This document shows positions 51,439-59,630 of a DNA stretch of 64,000 nucleotides, in pieces. The position numbers were made by a program, and so were the translations under genes. The DNA lies in the NCBI GenBank assembly GCA_018646625.1, contig JABGUJ010000001.1, forward strand, positions 441,534 to 505,533, read 5' to 3'. Every line of letters begins with the position of its first letter. The first letter of the stretch is position 1. The stretch comes from Candidatus Woesearchaeota archaeon (GTDB lineage: Archaea; Nanobdellota; Nanobdellia; Woesearchaeales; JABGUJ01). Below the pieces are notes generated by a model. The model ran no database searches, was not told where the DNA came from, and worked only from the letters and a program-made list of their open reading frames with translations.

Positions 51439-51887
51439 TTTTTCTGATTTAGCTTATGCTCGTCAATATAAAGTTTAATGTGTCTCTTGCTTCTAAAAAA
51501 TCCACCTTTGGATTTACAATACAAGTTACGATAAGTAGGAACAGTAATTATTTCCTTAGTCTTCAACTCTTTAAGGAATTCTCTTTGTACTCTCATTCTT
51601 ACAATCCATCTTTCTTTATCAGATAGTCTTGCAGTCTTTTTACCTTTTCTAGTACCTGGACCTTTTTGTCGACCTTTCCTTCTTTGTTCAAGTCTTTTTC
51701 TAGCTCGTACTCTTGATTGTCCGTTAGCTCTGATTAGGCCGATAAGTCCTTTATTGATGAGAGTTTTAACGTCAGCTTTAGTTATAGCTTCCTTTACCTC
51801 ATCCAGCCTTTCATCATCTAGCCAAACCTTTTTCTCTGAACACTTCAACAGTTGTGAAGCCAGCCTTTTTTGTGGTCCTATTTTCAT
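51435..51887 (-). CDS. rpl19e: Large ribosomal subunit protein eL19
   Basis: 150 residues, basic. GPQKRLASQLLKCSEKKVWL, RKRLEQRRKGRQKGPGTRKG and KGGFFRSKRHIKLYI are eL19 signatures. This protein exists only in archaea and eukaryotes. Confidence 0.95.
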   Translation of the reverse strand: MKIGPQKRLASQLLKCSEKKVWLDDERLDEVKEAITKADVKTLINKGLIGLIRANGQSRVRARKRLEQRRKGRQKGPGTRKGKKTARLSDKERWIVRMRVQREFLKELKTKEIITVPTYRNLYCKSKGGFFRSKRHIKLYIDEHKLNQKK

Positions 51888-51899
51888 TTTTAATCAGTA

Positions 51900-52514
51900 T
51901 TAATCTTTAGTCGTGAGGACTTTGTCTTTTTCTTTTTTCTCTTCGGCTTTCTTTTCTTTTTCTTCGTCCTCGCCGCCTTCTTTTTCTACAGTCTTTTCTA
52001 AATCCTTTTCTTCTTTCTCTTTAGCTTCTTTTTCTCTCTTCTTCTTCCTTTCTTCTTTGTCAGTCTCTTTCTTCTTCTTTGAAGCTTTTTTGTCATCTAA
52101 GGATTTTTTAGTTTCATCAAGATATTTTTTAACATCTTTGATATTTGCAACTTTAATGTTCATCTCAACAGCTTTTGCTAAGATATCAAGCTGTTTCTTA
52201 AGGCCGACTGTGTGCGCAACCATAATAGCTTGAGTTTTAGTATCAATTTTTTGTAAATCTGAAATAGTTCTTACAACAACATGTTCCATGCCGTCATTTA
52301 CACAAACATCTCTAAGTTCAACAGGAGTTCTATAACCAAAGTCTACACATCTCCTGTATCCTCTCTTGTTATCGCCCATTTTGTTATGTAGTCCCTTAGG
52401 CTTTCTCCATTTATCGGAGCCTTTAAACTTGAGTTTATGAGAGTCAGTTCTAACAAAGGTTGGCCTCTTCTTCTTCATCAGCTTCTTTGCATCTAGTAGT
52501 TTGTTTTCTGCCAT
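51900..52514 (-). CDS. rpl32e: Large ribosomal subunit protein eL32 with charged tail
   Basis: 204 residues. The first 130 are eL32 (FVRTDSHKLKFKGSDKWRKP, RGYRRCVDFGYRTP, IMVAHTVGLKKQLDI). The remaining 70 are almost entirely Lys and Glu and form a low-complexity tail not usual for the family. The tail may be a disordered or coiled extension at the ribosome surface. It is separated from uL6 by 4 nt. Confidence 0.92.
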   Translation of the reverse strand: MAENKLLDAKKLMKKKRPTFVRTDSHKLKFKGSDKWRKPKGLHNKMGDNKRGYRRCVDFGYRTPVELRDVCVNDGMEHVVVRTISDLQKIDTKTQAIMVAHTVGLKKQLDILAKAVEMNIKVANIKDVKKYLDETKKSLDDKKASKKKKETDKEERKKKREKEAKEKEEKDLEKTVEKEGGEDEEKEKKAEEKKEKDKVLTTKD

Positions 52515-52518
52515 TTTC

Positions 52519-53064
52519 TTAAATTGCCTTTCCGTTCTTATTTATGACGTATATACCGTCTTGGAAAATTCTTCGATCTCTATTTGTGATTCTCATTAGT
52601 TGTTCAATACCTGCTGCAGTGTTTCCACATTTCTCAATGTCGATTCCTTCTACATTTATTTTGTCACCGTCAACTTTAACTGTAACACCAGGCTTAATCT
52701 TTAATGTTCTAGGGATCTTTTCTCCCAAGAAGTTTTTAACAGTAAACATGTCTCCATTAACGCTAACATTCATAGGGAAATGCCCTGAACAGATCTTAAG
52801 AGTATACGCTACACCATTTGTTGCACCATCAAACATGTTTCTAATGTGTGCTCTAAATGTTTTAATCTGTTTGTTTTCCCTCTTTGAAGGTTTAATTGCG
52901 TTTAATACGACTTTATTATCTTTAGCTTCAATCGTGATTTTAGGATCTCTTAGTGACCTAACTAGTTCTCCCTTTGCGCCCTTTACTGTAAGAGTGCCAG
53001 CTTCAAAAGTAGCTGTAACCCCTTCGGGAACATCCATTATTTCTTCGTAGTTATCAGGTCTCAT
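52519..53064 (-). CDS. rpl6: Large ribosomal subunit protein uL6
   Basis: 181 residues with the two-domain uL6 fold. VPEGVTATFEAGTLTVKGAK at the start and KNFLGEKIPRTLKIKPG in the second half are typical. It follows uS8 by 1 nt. Confidence 0.94.
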   Translation of the reverse strand: MRPDNYEEIMDVPEGVTATFEAGTLTVKGAKGELVRSLRDPKITIEAKDNKVVLNAIKPSKRENKQIKTFRAHIRNMFDGATNGVAYTLKICSGHFPMNVSVNGDMFTVKNFLGEKIPRTLKIKPGVTVKVDGDKINVEGIDIEKCGNTAAGIEQLMRITNRDRRIFQDGIYVINKNGKAI

Positions 53065-53065
53065 T

Positions 53066-53458
53066 TTAGTAACAGTATGCTATTAGTCTTCCACCAATAT
53101 TTTTTTCTTTTGCCTCATCATGAGTCATCATACCTTTTGAAGTTGATACGATAAGGATTCCAAAACCTTTTGCAGGTAAGTACCTTTTCTCAAACTTCTC
53201 GAAGTTATCTTTTGTAACCGCGTGTCTAGGCTTAACAACACCACAATTGTTGACTTTTCCAATTAAATTGATTATAAGATGATCTCCTCTACCATCTGCT
53301 ACAACAGTAGATTCACCAACATAATGATGATCATTCATGATCTCTAGTATTTTCAATATAACTTTTGAATACGGCTTTACAACTATCTCTTTCTTGCTAA
53401 CTTTCTCAGCGTTCATTATTTTTGATAGCGTATTTGCCAATGGGTCATTTAGTACCAC
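53066..53458 (-). CDS. rps8: Small ribosomal subunit protein uS8
   Basis: 130 residues. VLNDPLANTLSKIMNAE at the N terminus and GFGILIVSTSKGMMTHDEA near the end are conserved uS8 features. It binds the central domain of 16S rRNA. It lies between uS14 and uL6. Confidence 0.95.
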   Translation of the reverse strand: MVLNDPLANTLSKIMNAEKVSKKEIVVKPYSKVILKILEIMNDHHYVGESTVVADGRGDHLIINLIGKVNNCGVVKPRHAVTKDNFEKFEKRYLPAKGFGILIVSTSKGMMTHDEAKEKNIGGRLIAYCY

Positions 53459-53469
53459 TTTAGTTCACC

Positions 53470-53700
53470 TTAATCATATTTCTTGAATCCAATTTCTGTT
53501 GCGATATCCCTAAAACATTTTCTGCACAAGTTCAAACCATAAGATTTGATGAATCCTCGTCGGGCACCACAGATCTTACAACAAAACTTAGCAATGCCGT
53601 GTTTTCTTTCTTTAGGAGCATTGTGTTTGATAAACTTACCATGCTTAGGTTTCTTAACCTTAAGCTGCGCAAGCATTTTTTTATGATCGCTTTGAGTCAT
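53470..53700 (-). CDS. rps14: Small ribosomal subunit protein uS14, zinc form
   Basis: 76 residues. CKICGARRGFIKSYGLNLCRKC provides the four zinc cysteines. The N terminus has an extra basic segment of about 20 residues. It overlaps uL5 by 4 nt. Confidence 0.94.
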   Translation of the reverse strand: MTQSDHKKMLAQLKVKKPKHGKFIKHNAPKERKHGIAKFCCKICGARRGFIKSYGLNLCRKCFRDIATEIGFKKYD

Positions 53701-54212
53701 TTTTCAACCTCGGTAGTAATACCGAACTCTTTTGTCATGAATTCGATTGCTTCTTTTTTTGTTATTTTATGATGTGCAGGTAGTTTAGTAGGTTTTATCT
53801 TTCTACTTTTAACCCTGTAACCAGGTCTACACAATGTAACTGAGACTTCAAAACCCATGATTCCTAATTCAGGATCATATTCTGCGCCAGGAATATCGAT
53901 ATACTCAGGTATTCCAAAAGAGAAAGTACCGCTCTCGCAAAATTGTTTTGAAAGTATAGTATCATCCTTTGCTTTTACAAGTCTAACAAGTAAAGCTTTA
54001 GCTTCTTCGCCTCTTAATGTAATCTTACATCCAATAGGCAAACCAGGTCTCAAACTCCATGCAGCAATTCTCTTGTTAGTTATTGTTTTAACCGGAGGAA
54101 TTCCTGATATGTTTTTCAAAAGTTTTTGACCTTTCTCTAGCTTATTGGCATCTTTACCAGCGCCAAAGTTAAGCGTCACTTTCTCTATCCGTATTTCTTG
54201 CATAGGATTCAT
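53697..54212 (-). CDS. rpl5: Large ribosomal subunit protein uL5
   Basis: 171 residues from the ATG at 54212. IRIEKVTLNFGAGKDANKLE and PEYIDIPGAEYDPELGIMGF are archaeal uL5. I reject the upstream start at 54245 because the chosen one begins 1 nt after the eS4 stop and the extra residues are not conserved. Confidence 0.93.
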   Translation of the reverse strand: MNPMQEIRIEKVTLNFGAGKDANKLEKGQKLLKNISGIPPVKTITNKRIAAWSLRPGLPIGCKITLRGEEAKALLVRLVKAKDDTILSKQFCESGTFSFGIPEYIDIPGAEYDPELGIMGFEVSVTLCRPGYRVKSRKIKPTKLPAHHKITKKEAIEFMTKEFGITTEVEK

Positions 54213-54213
54213 T

Positions 54214-54900
54214 TTAAATCTCAATAAGTGGTTTATCCTTTCCAACTACGAAGGCATATCTCCGAGCTGTTTCGAATATTTTATCTTCTGTTTTAATGTG
54301 AATTTTTTTCGTGCCCAAATCTTCTACAGTACCCACAAAACCAATATGTGCGCCACCTGTAAGATATACTAGTGCACCTTTCTCTAGCTTAAGAGCGCTA
54401 GTGATTTTTTTATCTTTGATGTCATACATAACTGTATCTCCAACCTTATACTCGTCTTTATCGACTTTCAAGTTGTGTCCATCAAAGAATTGTAATTGTG
54501 TAGCGCCTTTTGCGATCTTACCTTTACCAGTAATTCTTTTAGGCTTCAAGTTTGATTCTGCAGCTTTAACACTTTTAGCAAAAAGCTGACCGTTTTTGTT
54601 AAGTAGTAACCTATAGTTTTCCTTAGTTTTTGGAATTGATACTACATCCATTAAACCAATGCTATATCTATAATTTTTAACTTGTTTACCATCAACCAAA
54701 ATCTCAGATTTGTTAAGAATGTTCTTAACTTCCTTAGTTGTTTTAGCAAACTTCAGTTCTTCTTTGAACAGAGTGTTAATACTAATACTGTGGAGCAGTG
54801 GTTGTCCACCAGGCGAAGGTCTGGAGATAAATGTCTCTGCCTTTCTACCAATCTTCCACGTCTTTGGTGTGCTGATTCTTTTAAGATGATTTTTTACCAT
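54214..54900 (-). CDS. rps4e: Small ribosomal subunit protein eS4
   Basis: 228 residues. KNHLKRISTPKTWKIGRKA, FISRPSPGGQPLLHSIS and an S4 RNA-binding segment are followed by a KOW-like part (VYLTGGAHIGFVGTVEDL). It is archaeal/eukaryal-specific and lies 2 nt after uL24. Confidence 0.95.
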   Translation of the reverse strand: MVKNHLKRISTPKTWKIGRKAETFISRPSPGGQPLLHSISINTLFKEELKFAKTTKEVKNILNKSEILVDGKQVKNYRYSIGLMDVVSIPKTKENYRLLLNKNGQLFAKSVKAAESNLKPKRITGKGKIAKGATQLQFFDGHNLKVDKDEYKVGDTVMYDIKDKKITSALKLEKGALVYLTGGAHIGFVGTVEDLGTKKIHIKTEDKIFETARRYAFVVGKDKPLIEI

Positions 54901-54902
54901 TT

Positions 54903-55310
54903 TTACTTCTCTTTCTTATCCTCAGTTTTTGTACCTTTCTCCAATTTAGCAATTCTTGCTTTATCTTCGAGATGTAATTCAGTTATCATAAGATTTGATG
55001 GTTCGAAGGATACTAGCTTTTTGCTTCCTTCTTTTCTAGTGACTTCCAAACCTTCTAAGTATACCTTAGTTCTTTTTGTGCTAACCATTTGAACCTTAGC
55101 AACTTTTTTCTTGTAAGATCCTTTTAGTATTGTAACTTTGTCGCCTTTTCTAACCCTGACAGATCTACAACCGTACTTCTTTCTAAGTTCTGCAGACAAA
55201 TGTACTTTCAGGAAACTTCCCTTTAAGTGCAAAGGAGCATTCTTTCTATACTTTCTCTGCTTTCTTGGTTGTGTACTGCTTATCCATTTGGTTGAAAATT
55301 TTTGTTTCAT
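54903..55310 (-). CDS. rpl24: Large ribosomal subunit protein uL24
   Basis: 135 residues. STQPRKQRKYRKNAPLHL and the KOW motif VRKGDKVTILKGSYKKKVAK identify uL24. The C terminus is Lys-rich. It follows uL14 by 4 nt. Confidence 0.94.
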   Translation of the reverse strand: MKQKFSTKWISSTQPRKQRKYRKNAPLHLKGSFLKVHLSAELRKKYGCRSVRVRKGDKVTILKGSYKKKVAKVQMVSTKRTKVYLEGLEVTRKEGSKKLVSFEPSNLMITELHLEDKARIAKLEKGTKTEDKKEK

Positions 55311-55314
55311 TTTC

Positions 55315-55716
55315 TTAAATTAGTGTGTTTGCAATTTTTGCAACAGCAGGCCATCTTGATGCTGCTTCTTTAGCAACAGGACCTTTGAATATAGTTCCTT
55401 TTGGGTTACCTTTGTCGTCTTTCAGAACAACTGCTGCGTTATCCTCAAATTTAACCCTGGTTCCATCAGGTCTTTTGTATTCTTTTTTTTGTCTAACTAT
55501 GATCGCGAAAACAACTTTTTTTCTCATGTCTGGCTTACCTGACTTTACAGATGCCATAACCAAATCACCAACACCACATCCAGGAGTTCTTCTCTTAACA
55601 GTTTTGGCCCTTTTTACTGCGAATACTTTCAAGATTTTAGCTCCTGAATTATCGCAAGTAGGAACCCAACTACCAACTTGAAGTCCTTTTGTTACGTTAG
55701 CTTTTATTGCTTTCAT
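55315..55716 (-). CDS. rpl14: Large ribosomal subunit protein uL14
   Basis: 133 residues. VPTCDNSGAKILKVFAVK and GVGDLVMASVKSGKPDMRKK are conserved uL14 blocks. It overlaps the uS17 stop by 4 nt (ATGA). Confidence 0.95.
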   Translation of the reverse strand: MKAIKANVTKGLQVGSWVPTCDNSGAKILKVFAVKRAKTVKRRTPGCGVGDLVMASVKSGKPDMRKKVVFAIIVRQKKEYKRPDGTRVKFEDNAAVVLKDDKGNPKGTIFKGPVAKEAASRWPAVAKIANTLI

Positions 55717-56060
55717 TTTTCAGTATTATCTTTCTGTATTACACAGAAACATTTCGTTTTACTTATTGGTCTGCATTCTTTAACTGTAACTACATCACCA
55801 ATAACTGCAGATACGCAATCAGGATTATGAGCAACAATTTTAGTTCTTGCTTTAATGTATCTTTCATACTTCGGAACGTATTTTCTCCTTTCGATAACTA
55901 TTCTAACCGTCCTAGTCATCTTATCAGAAACTACTTCTCCAGTAAACGCTCTACCTCTAAGCTTAAGACTACCATGAAAGGGGCAGTGACCATCTTCGCA
56001 CTTCTCCTTAGGTGCCTCGACTCCCAGGCCGACGTTTTTAATTTCGTTCTTTTTTGCCAT
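55713..56060 (-). CDS. rps17: Small ribosomal subunit protein uS17
   Basis: 115 residues. An archaeal N-terminal segment with CEDGHCPFHGSLKLRG precedes the OB-fold core (MTRTVRIVIERRKYVPKYER, GDVVTVKECRPISKTK). Its start overlaps the end of the Rpp29 gene by 23 nt. Confidence 0.94.
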   Translation of the reverse strand: MAKKNEIKNVGLGVEAPKEKCEDGHCPFHGSLKLRGRAFTGEVVSDKMTRTVRIVIERRKYVPKYERYIKARTKIVAHNPDCVSAVIGDVVTVKECRPISKTKCFCVIQKDNTEK

Positions 56061-56328
56061 TTTTGATTTTCAGTTTTGGTTTATCTTCAATTCTTTTTGT
56101 GATTTTATTTCCTGTGATTGTGATGTTATCCACAACAAAGGTTACGCTTGCTTTCATCAAAGTTTTTTGTCCTTGTTCACCATCAACAACAATTGTGTTT
56201 TTGGTTTCTCTAAGGACCTTTCCCTCAATTCCCACGCAATCTTTGTTCTTCGACTCAACAACTTTAATACTCTTACCAATCAAAGGCGCCTTCCACGCTT
56301 GTTCAATATCGTCTTTTCTTAAAGTCAT
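56038..56328 (-). CDS. rnp1: RNase P protein component Rpp29/Pop4
   Basis: 96 residues with an Sm-like fold: APLIGKSIKVVESKNKDCVG, then GIEGKVLRETKNTIVVDG. It is one of the protein partners of archaeal RNase P RNA. Position between aIF1 and uS17 is the usual archaeal one. Its start overlaps the aIF1 end by 26 nt. Confidence 0.9.
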   Translation of the reverse strand: MTLRKDDIEQAWKAPLIGKSIKVVESKNKDCVGIEGKVLRETKNTIVVDGEQGQKTLMKASVTFVVDNITITGNKITKRIEDKPKLKIKNGKKERN

Positions 56329-56638
56329 CTTTCCGGATTTCGATCGTCTCTGGACTAAAACCCAAGGTCACCAAGACCTCTTTTACTTTTTGAGTGTGAT
56401 TTCCTTGAAGTTCAATTCTGCCATCTTTTGCTGTGCCACCGCAAGCAAACTTGTCCTTAAGTTTCTTTGACAAATCCTTAAGGTCGATGTCCTTTGAATC
56501 AATACCTTCAACAACAGTGTACTTTTTGCCAAATTTTCTGGCAACTTGACTTACTGTAATCTTTTGACTCTCCTTTGCGATTGATTCACAAACACAAAGT
56601 TCTTTGGGCAAACCGCACGTAGTGCATATCTCGCTCAT
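56303..56638 (-). CDS. Translation initiation factor aIF1 (SUI1)
   Basis: 111 residues. An N-terminal CxxCGLPxELCxC motif probably binds zinc. The SUI1 core is KKLKDKFACGGTAKDGRIEL and GNHTQKVKEVLVTLGF. aIF1 monitors start-codon choice on the small subunit. It sits within the ribosomal operon between uL29 and Rpp29, overlapping the latter. Confidence 0.93.
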   Translation of the reverse strand: MSEICTTCGLPKELCVCESIAKESQKITVSQVARKFGKKYTVVEGIDSKDIDLKDLSKKLKDKFACGGTAKDGRIELQGNHTQKVKEVLVTLGFSPETIEIRKDDFKKRRY

Positions 56639-56839
56639 TTATTTACTAACCCTCCCTTTCTCGTTAAGAGTGGTTTTAATCCTTGCAATTGTTTTCTTCA
56701 ACTGCTTGATTTGCCCAGGTTTTTTTGGAGTAGTTCCTGTAGCAACTTGAGCATTAAGCTTGATTAGCTCCAGCCTCATTTCTTCCATTTTGCCGGTTAG
56801 CTCTTCTTCACCTTTTGATCGAATATCTTTATTTTTCAT
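56639..56839 (-). CDS. rpl29: Large ribosomal subunit protein uL29
   Basis: 66 residues, two long helices. LTGKMEEMRLELIKLNAQ and KPGQIKQLKKTIARIKT are typical. It overlaps uS3 by 11 nt and ends directly before aIF1. Confidence 0.92.
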   Translation of the reverse strand: MKNKDIRSKGEEELTGKMEEMRLELIKLNAQVATGTTPKKPGQIKQLKKTIARIKTTLNEKGRVSK

Positions 56840-57605
56840 TTTCTTTTTTGTCTTTAGGAGTATCTTCTTTCTTCACTTTCTCTAGGTTTTTCTTTAACTC
56901 TTTTTGAGCCTCAGATTCCTTTGAGCTTTTCTTAGCAGTTGTTTTCTTTTTAGCAGCAGGCTTTTTCTTTTTGTCTACTGGCTTTGCTTCTTTAATCTCT
57001 TCTTCAATACGTCCTGTAACTTTGATATCATCAGGCATTTTAGTAGTTGGTGGCATGATTGATACCTTTACACCTACAACTCCTGATTTTAATCTTGCAG
57101 TAGTGTGTCCTCTGTATACGCCAACAAGAGCAGTATCTCCACACTTCTTCAAATATCCTGAATATACTCGCCAAGTTCTTGATCTTGCACTAGGAACCTT
57201 TCCTGAGATCAAAACCTCAATTCCTTTAGCACCTGCAGCCATTACATCGCTAACAGATTTATGCATGATTCCCTTGAATCTTTGAGATCCAAATCTTTCC
57301 ATACTTGATGCAATCCTTTCTGCAACAACTTGTGCGTCTAAGTTTACATTTGGAACTTCAGTAATTTCAATTTGAGGATTTTCCAAACCAAATTCTCTTT
57401 TCAGTTCGATAGTTAATCTCTTTATGTTTTGACCGTGGCTACCTACAATCAAACCAGGTCTTGAAACAGTAATTACGATTTTATCACCCATAGGTGTTTT
57501 TTGCAACTTAGTTGCTGAATGACCAACGTTTCTCATTTGTTCCTTGATATATCTCTGGATGAGATACTCCTTCTTGTTTTGGTCAACAAATTTTCGTTCA
57601 ATCAT
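56829..57605 (-). CDS. rps3: Small ribosomal subunit protein uS3 with Lys-rich tail
   Basis: 258 residues. A KH domain (ISRPGLIVGSHGQNIKRL, with R for V at the start of the motif) precedes the uS3 C-terminal domain (GIEVLISGKVPSARSRTWR). The last 60 residues are a Lys/Glu/Ala-rich tail. Overlaps with uL22 (ATGA) and uL29 (11 nt) indicate coupled translation. Confidence 0.93.
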   Translation of the reverse strand: MIERKFVDQNKKEYLIQRYIKEQMRNVGHSATKLQKTPMGDKIVITVSRPGLIVGSHGQNIKRLTIELKREFGLENPQIEITEVPNVNLDAQVVAERIASSMERFGSQRFKGIMHKSVSDVMAAGAKGIEVLISGKVPSARSRTWRVYSGYLKKCGDTALVGVYRGHTTARLKSGVVGVKVSIMPPTTKMPDDIKVTGRIEEEIKEAKPVDKKKKPAAKKKTTAKKSSKESEAQKELKKNLEKVKKEDTPKDKKENEK

Positions 57606-58183
57606 TCTTTACTTTCCTCTTTGGGTTTTTTAGTAGTATCAGTTTTAGGTTTTTCTTCAACTTTTTTTGCCTCAACAGGCTTTGTTTCTTTAGCTTTAGG
57701 TGCTGTTTTCTTTGCAGGCTTAGCTTCCTTTTTAGGGGCTTCTTTACCTTCTTCAACAACAATTTCAACATGAGTACTCTTCATTTGTCTTCTTGACTGT
57801 CTACCATGTCTGTATGGTCGTGATGCCAAGTTAGCACTTGCATGCCTTATGACTAAGTTTGATGTGTTTAATCCTTTGTAACCTGCATTAGCTTCTACAG
57901 ATTCCAATAGTTTCAAGAATCTCTCGGAACTTTTAATTGGATATCTTCCTGATGCAATCTTACCTTTTCTGTGACCTACACCGTCAGTGTATCTTTTGAA
58001 TGGAACTGCTCTTTTCTTTTCCATAACTTCTCTCAAGTATAGTTTAGCTTTTTCAACATTCAAACCTCTAATCCAGTTGCATATTTCTATGCTCTGCTTA
58101 GTTGAGATATTATAACTAACACCAAGACCTCTAGCCATGTGTTGGTCGTCATATCCCTGGAATGAATAGTTCATATTTGCCAT
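57602..58183 (-). CDS. rpl22: Large ribosomal subunit protein uL22 with charged tail
   Basis: 193 residues from the ATG at 58183. GYDDQHMARGLGVSYNISTK and GHRKGKIASGRYPIKSSERF are archaeal uL22. After about residue 150 comes a Lys/Pro/Glu-rich low-complexity tail. The start is 1 nt after the uS19 stop; the frame open to 58210 would add nine residues. Confidence 0.93.
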   Translation of the reverse strand: MANMNYSFQGYDDQHMARGLGVSYNISTKQSIEICNWIRGLNVEKAKLYLREVMEKKRAVPFKRYTDGVGHRKGKIASGRYPIKSSERFLKLLESVEANAGYKGLNTSNLVIRHASANLASRPYRHGRQSRRQMKSTHVEIVVEEGKEAPKKEAKPAKKTAPKAKETKPVEAKKVEEKPKTDTTKKPKEESKE

Positions 58184-58184
58184 T

Positions 58185-58550
58185 TTACTTTCTCTTAGTA
58201 GTTTGTCCAACTCCTGGTGAGCTGTGTATTAATCTTTTTCTAGTTAGTGAAAACTCTCCTAGTCTTCTGCCAACCATTTTATCTTGAATAAGGATTTCTT
58301 CGTATTTTTTACCGTTATGTATTAAGATGGTTTTATCAATCATTTCTGGAAGGATTACCATATCTCTACAATGAGTTTTGATTCTGTCTTTTGTCTTAAG
58401 GTTCTTTAACAAAACTTTCTCAGGATCAGTAAAGCCTCTAGTGATCTTTCTTCTTATGCTCGAAGGAGCAAGCTCTGCAAATTGATTAAGGCTTAGTTCT
58501 TTAAGCTCTTCAACCTTTTTTCCGTGAAATTTGAATTCTTTTTTTGCCAT
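58185..58550 (-). CDS. rps19: Small ribosomal subunit protein uS19
   Basis: 121 residues. KTHCRDMVILPEMIDKTI and MVGRRLGEFSLTRKRL identify uS19 of the archaeal/eukaryal type. It lies between uL2 (9-nt gap) and uL22. Confidence 0.95.
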   Translation of the reverse strand: MAKKEFKFHGKKVEELKELSLNQFAELAPSSIRRKITRGFTDPEKVLLKNLKTKDRIKTHCRDMVILPEMIDKTILIHNGKKYEEILIQDKMVGRRLGEFSLTRKRLIHSSPGVGQTTKRK

Positions 58551-58559
58551 TTTGGATCT

Positions 58560-59357
58560 TTATTTTTTACCTTTAAGACTCTTACCAGTTTTGTTTTCTT
58601 TCTTTCTCTTTCCTGCTCCACCTTTGGAAATCTTTGTGCTTCTGCCTTTTCTTTGACCTGTTTGTCTTGCACCAATCTTTCCTACTTTTCTTCCTTTAGG
58701 AGCATCTTTTGAAGTACAATGTGATCGTCCTTTAGTATGTGAACTTGCCTTACCGAATGGGTGATCTACTGCGTTCATAGATGTACCGCTTACGATTGGC
58801 CATAATTTGTTCTTTGCTTTGTATTTGTAATATGCATTACCTGCTTTCATCAAAGGTTTCTCTAATCTTCCACCACCTGCAACAACACCAATGTTTGCTC
58901 TGCATTTTGGAGAAAATTGTTTCTTTTTCTTTGATGGTAACTGTACAATAACTTTTCCTTTAACTTTAGTTAGCACTTTAGCAAAAACACCAGAACCCCT
59001 AGCGAACTTACCGCCATCTCCTGGCTGTGCTTCAATATTGAATATTGCAGTTCCTTCAGGAATCTTATCTAATTCCAAAGTACTTCCAACAGTTAAATTT
59101 TCAGGATCTTGATTGCTTACCTTATCACCAACACAAATACCCTCTGCAGCCACAAGGAACAATTCTTGACCGTCCTCATATCTTACTTTCGCAAGAGGTG
59201 CTGAATGACCTGCGCAATGAATAATATCTAGTACAATACCAAATGTACTCTCTGATTGAATAGTTAGATGTTTAGCAACTCCTTTATACCTAAAGCTAGG
59301 CGCTCTATAAGTAGGTCCGCCCTTTCCTCTTGCTTGTTGTATTAGTCGCTTTCCCAT
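58560..59357 (-). CDS. rpl2: Large ribosomal subunit protein uL2
   Basis: 265 residues. GKRLIQQARGKGGPTYRAPS at the start, and VSGTSMNAVDHPFGKASSHT containing the conserved His near the peptidyl-transferase centre, identify uL2. The C terminus is a basic Lys/Gly tail. It follows uL23 by 1 nt. Confidence 0.96.
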   Translation of the reverse strand: MGKRLIQQARGKGGPTYRAPSFRYKGVAKHLTIQSESTFGIVLDIIHCAGHSAPLAKVRYEDGQELFLVAAEGICVGDKVSNQDPENLTVGSTLELDKIPEGTAIFNIEAQPGDGGKFARGSGVFAKVLTKVKGKVIVQLPSKKKKQFSPKCRANIGVVAGGGRLEKPLMKAGNAYYKYKAKNKLWPIVSGTSMNAVDHPFGKASSHTKGRSHCTSKDAPKGRKVGKIGARQTGQRKGRSTKISKGGAGKRKKENKTGKSLKGKK

Positions 59358-59358
59358 T

Positions 59359-59628
59359 TTACATTAATCCCATTTGAGTTGCGATATCGATTGCAGGTGT
59401 TTCACTGCCAAATTTAACGTAAGCTCTTTTTTTACCTTGAGGGGTTATTAACGTGTTAACCTTCTCAACTGTAGTTTTAAACATCTTTTCAACAGCTTCT
59501 TTTATTTCTGTTTTTGATGCTTTTTTATCTACTTCGAATATGAGTTTATTTTCTGCTTCCATCAATCTTATAGACTTCTCAGTCGATAAAGGAAACTTAA
59601 TAATTCTGTATGGATCTGCGCTTTCCAT
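59359..59628 (-). CDS. rpl23: Large ribosomal subunit protein uL23
   Basis: 89 residues. IIKFPLSTEKSIRLMEAENK and VEKVNTLITPQGKKRAYVKF are typical. uL23 lines the exit of the nascent-chain tunnel, where SRP and SecY dock. It lies 2 nt after uL4. Confidence 0.95.
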   Translation of the reverse strand: MESADPYRIIKFPLSTEKSIRLMEAENKLIFEVDKKASKTEIKEAVEKMFKTTVEKVNTLITPQGKKRAYVKFGSETPAIDIATQMGLM

Positions 59629-59630
59629 CT

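Noticed and set aside
52544-53050. 168-codon frame opposite uL6
   Set aside because: It is a shadow of a highly conserved ribosomal protein gene without independent support.
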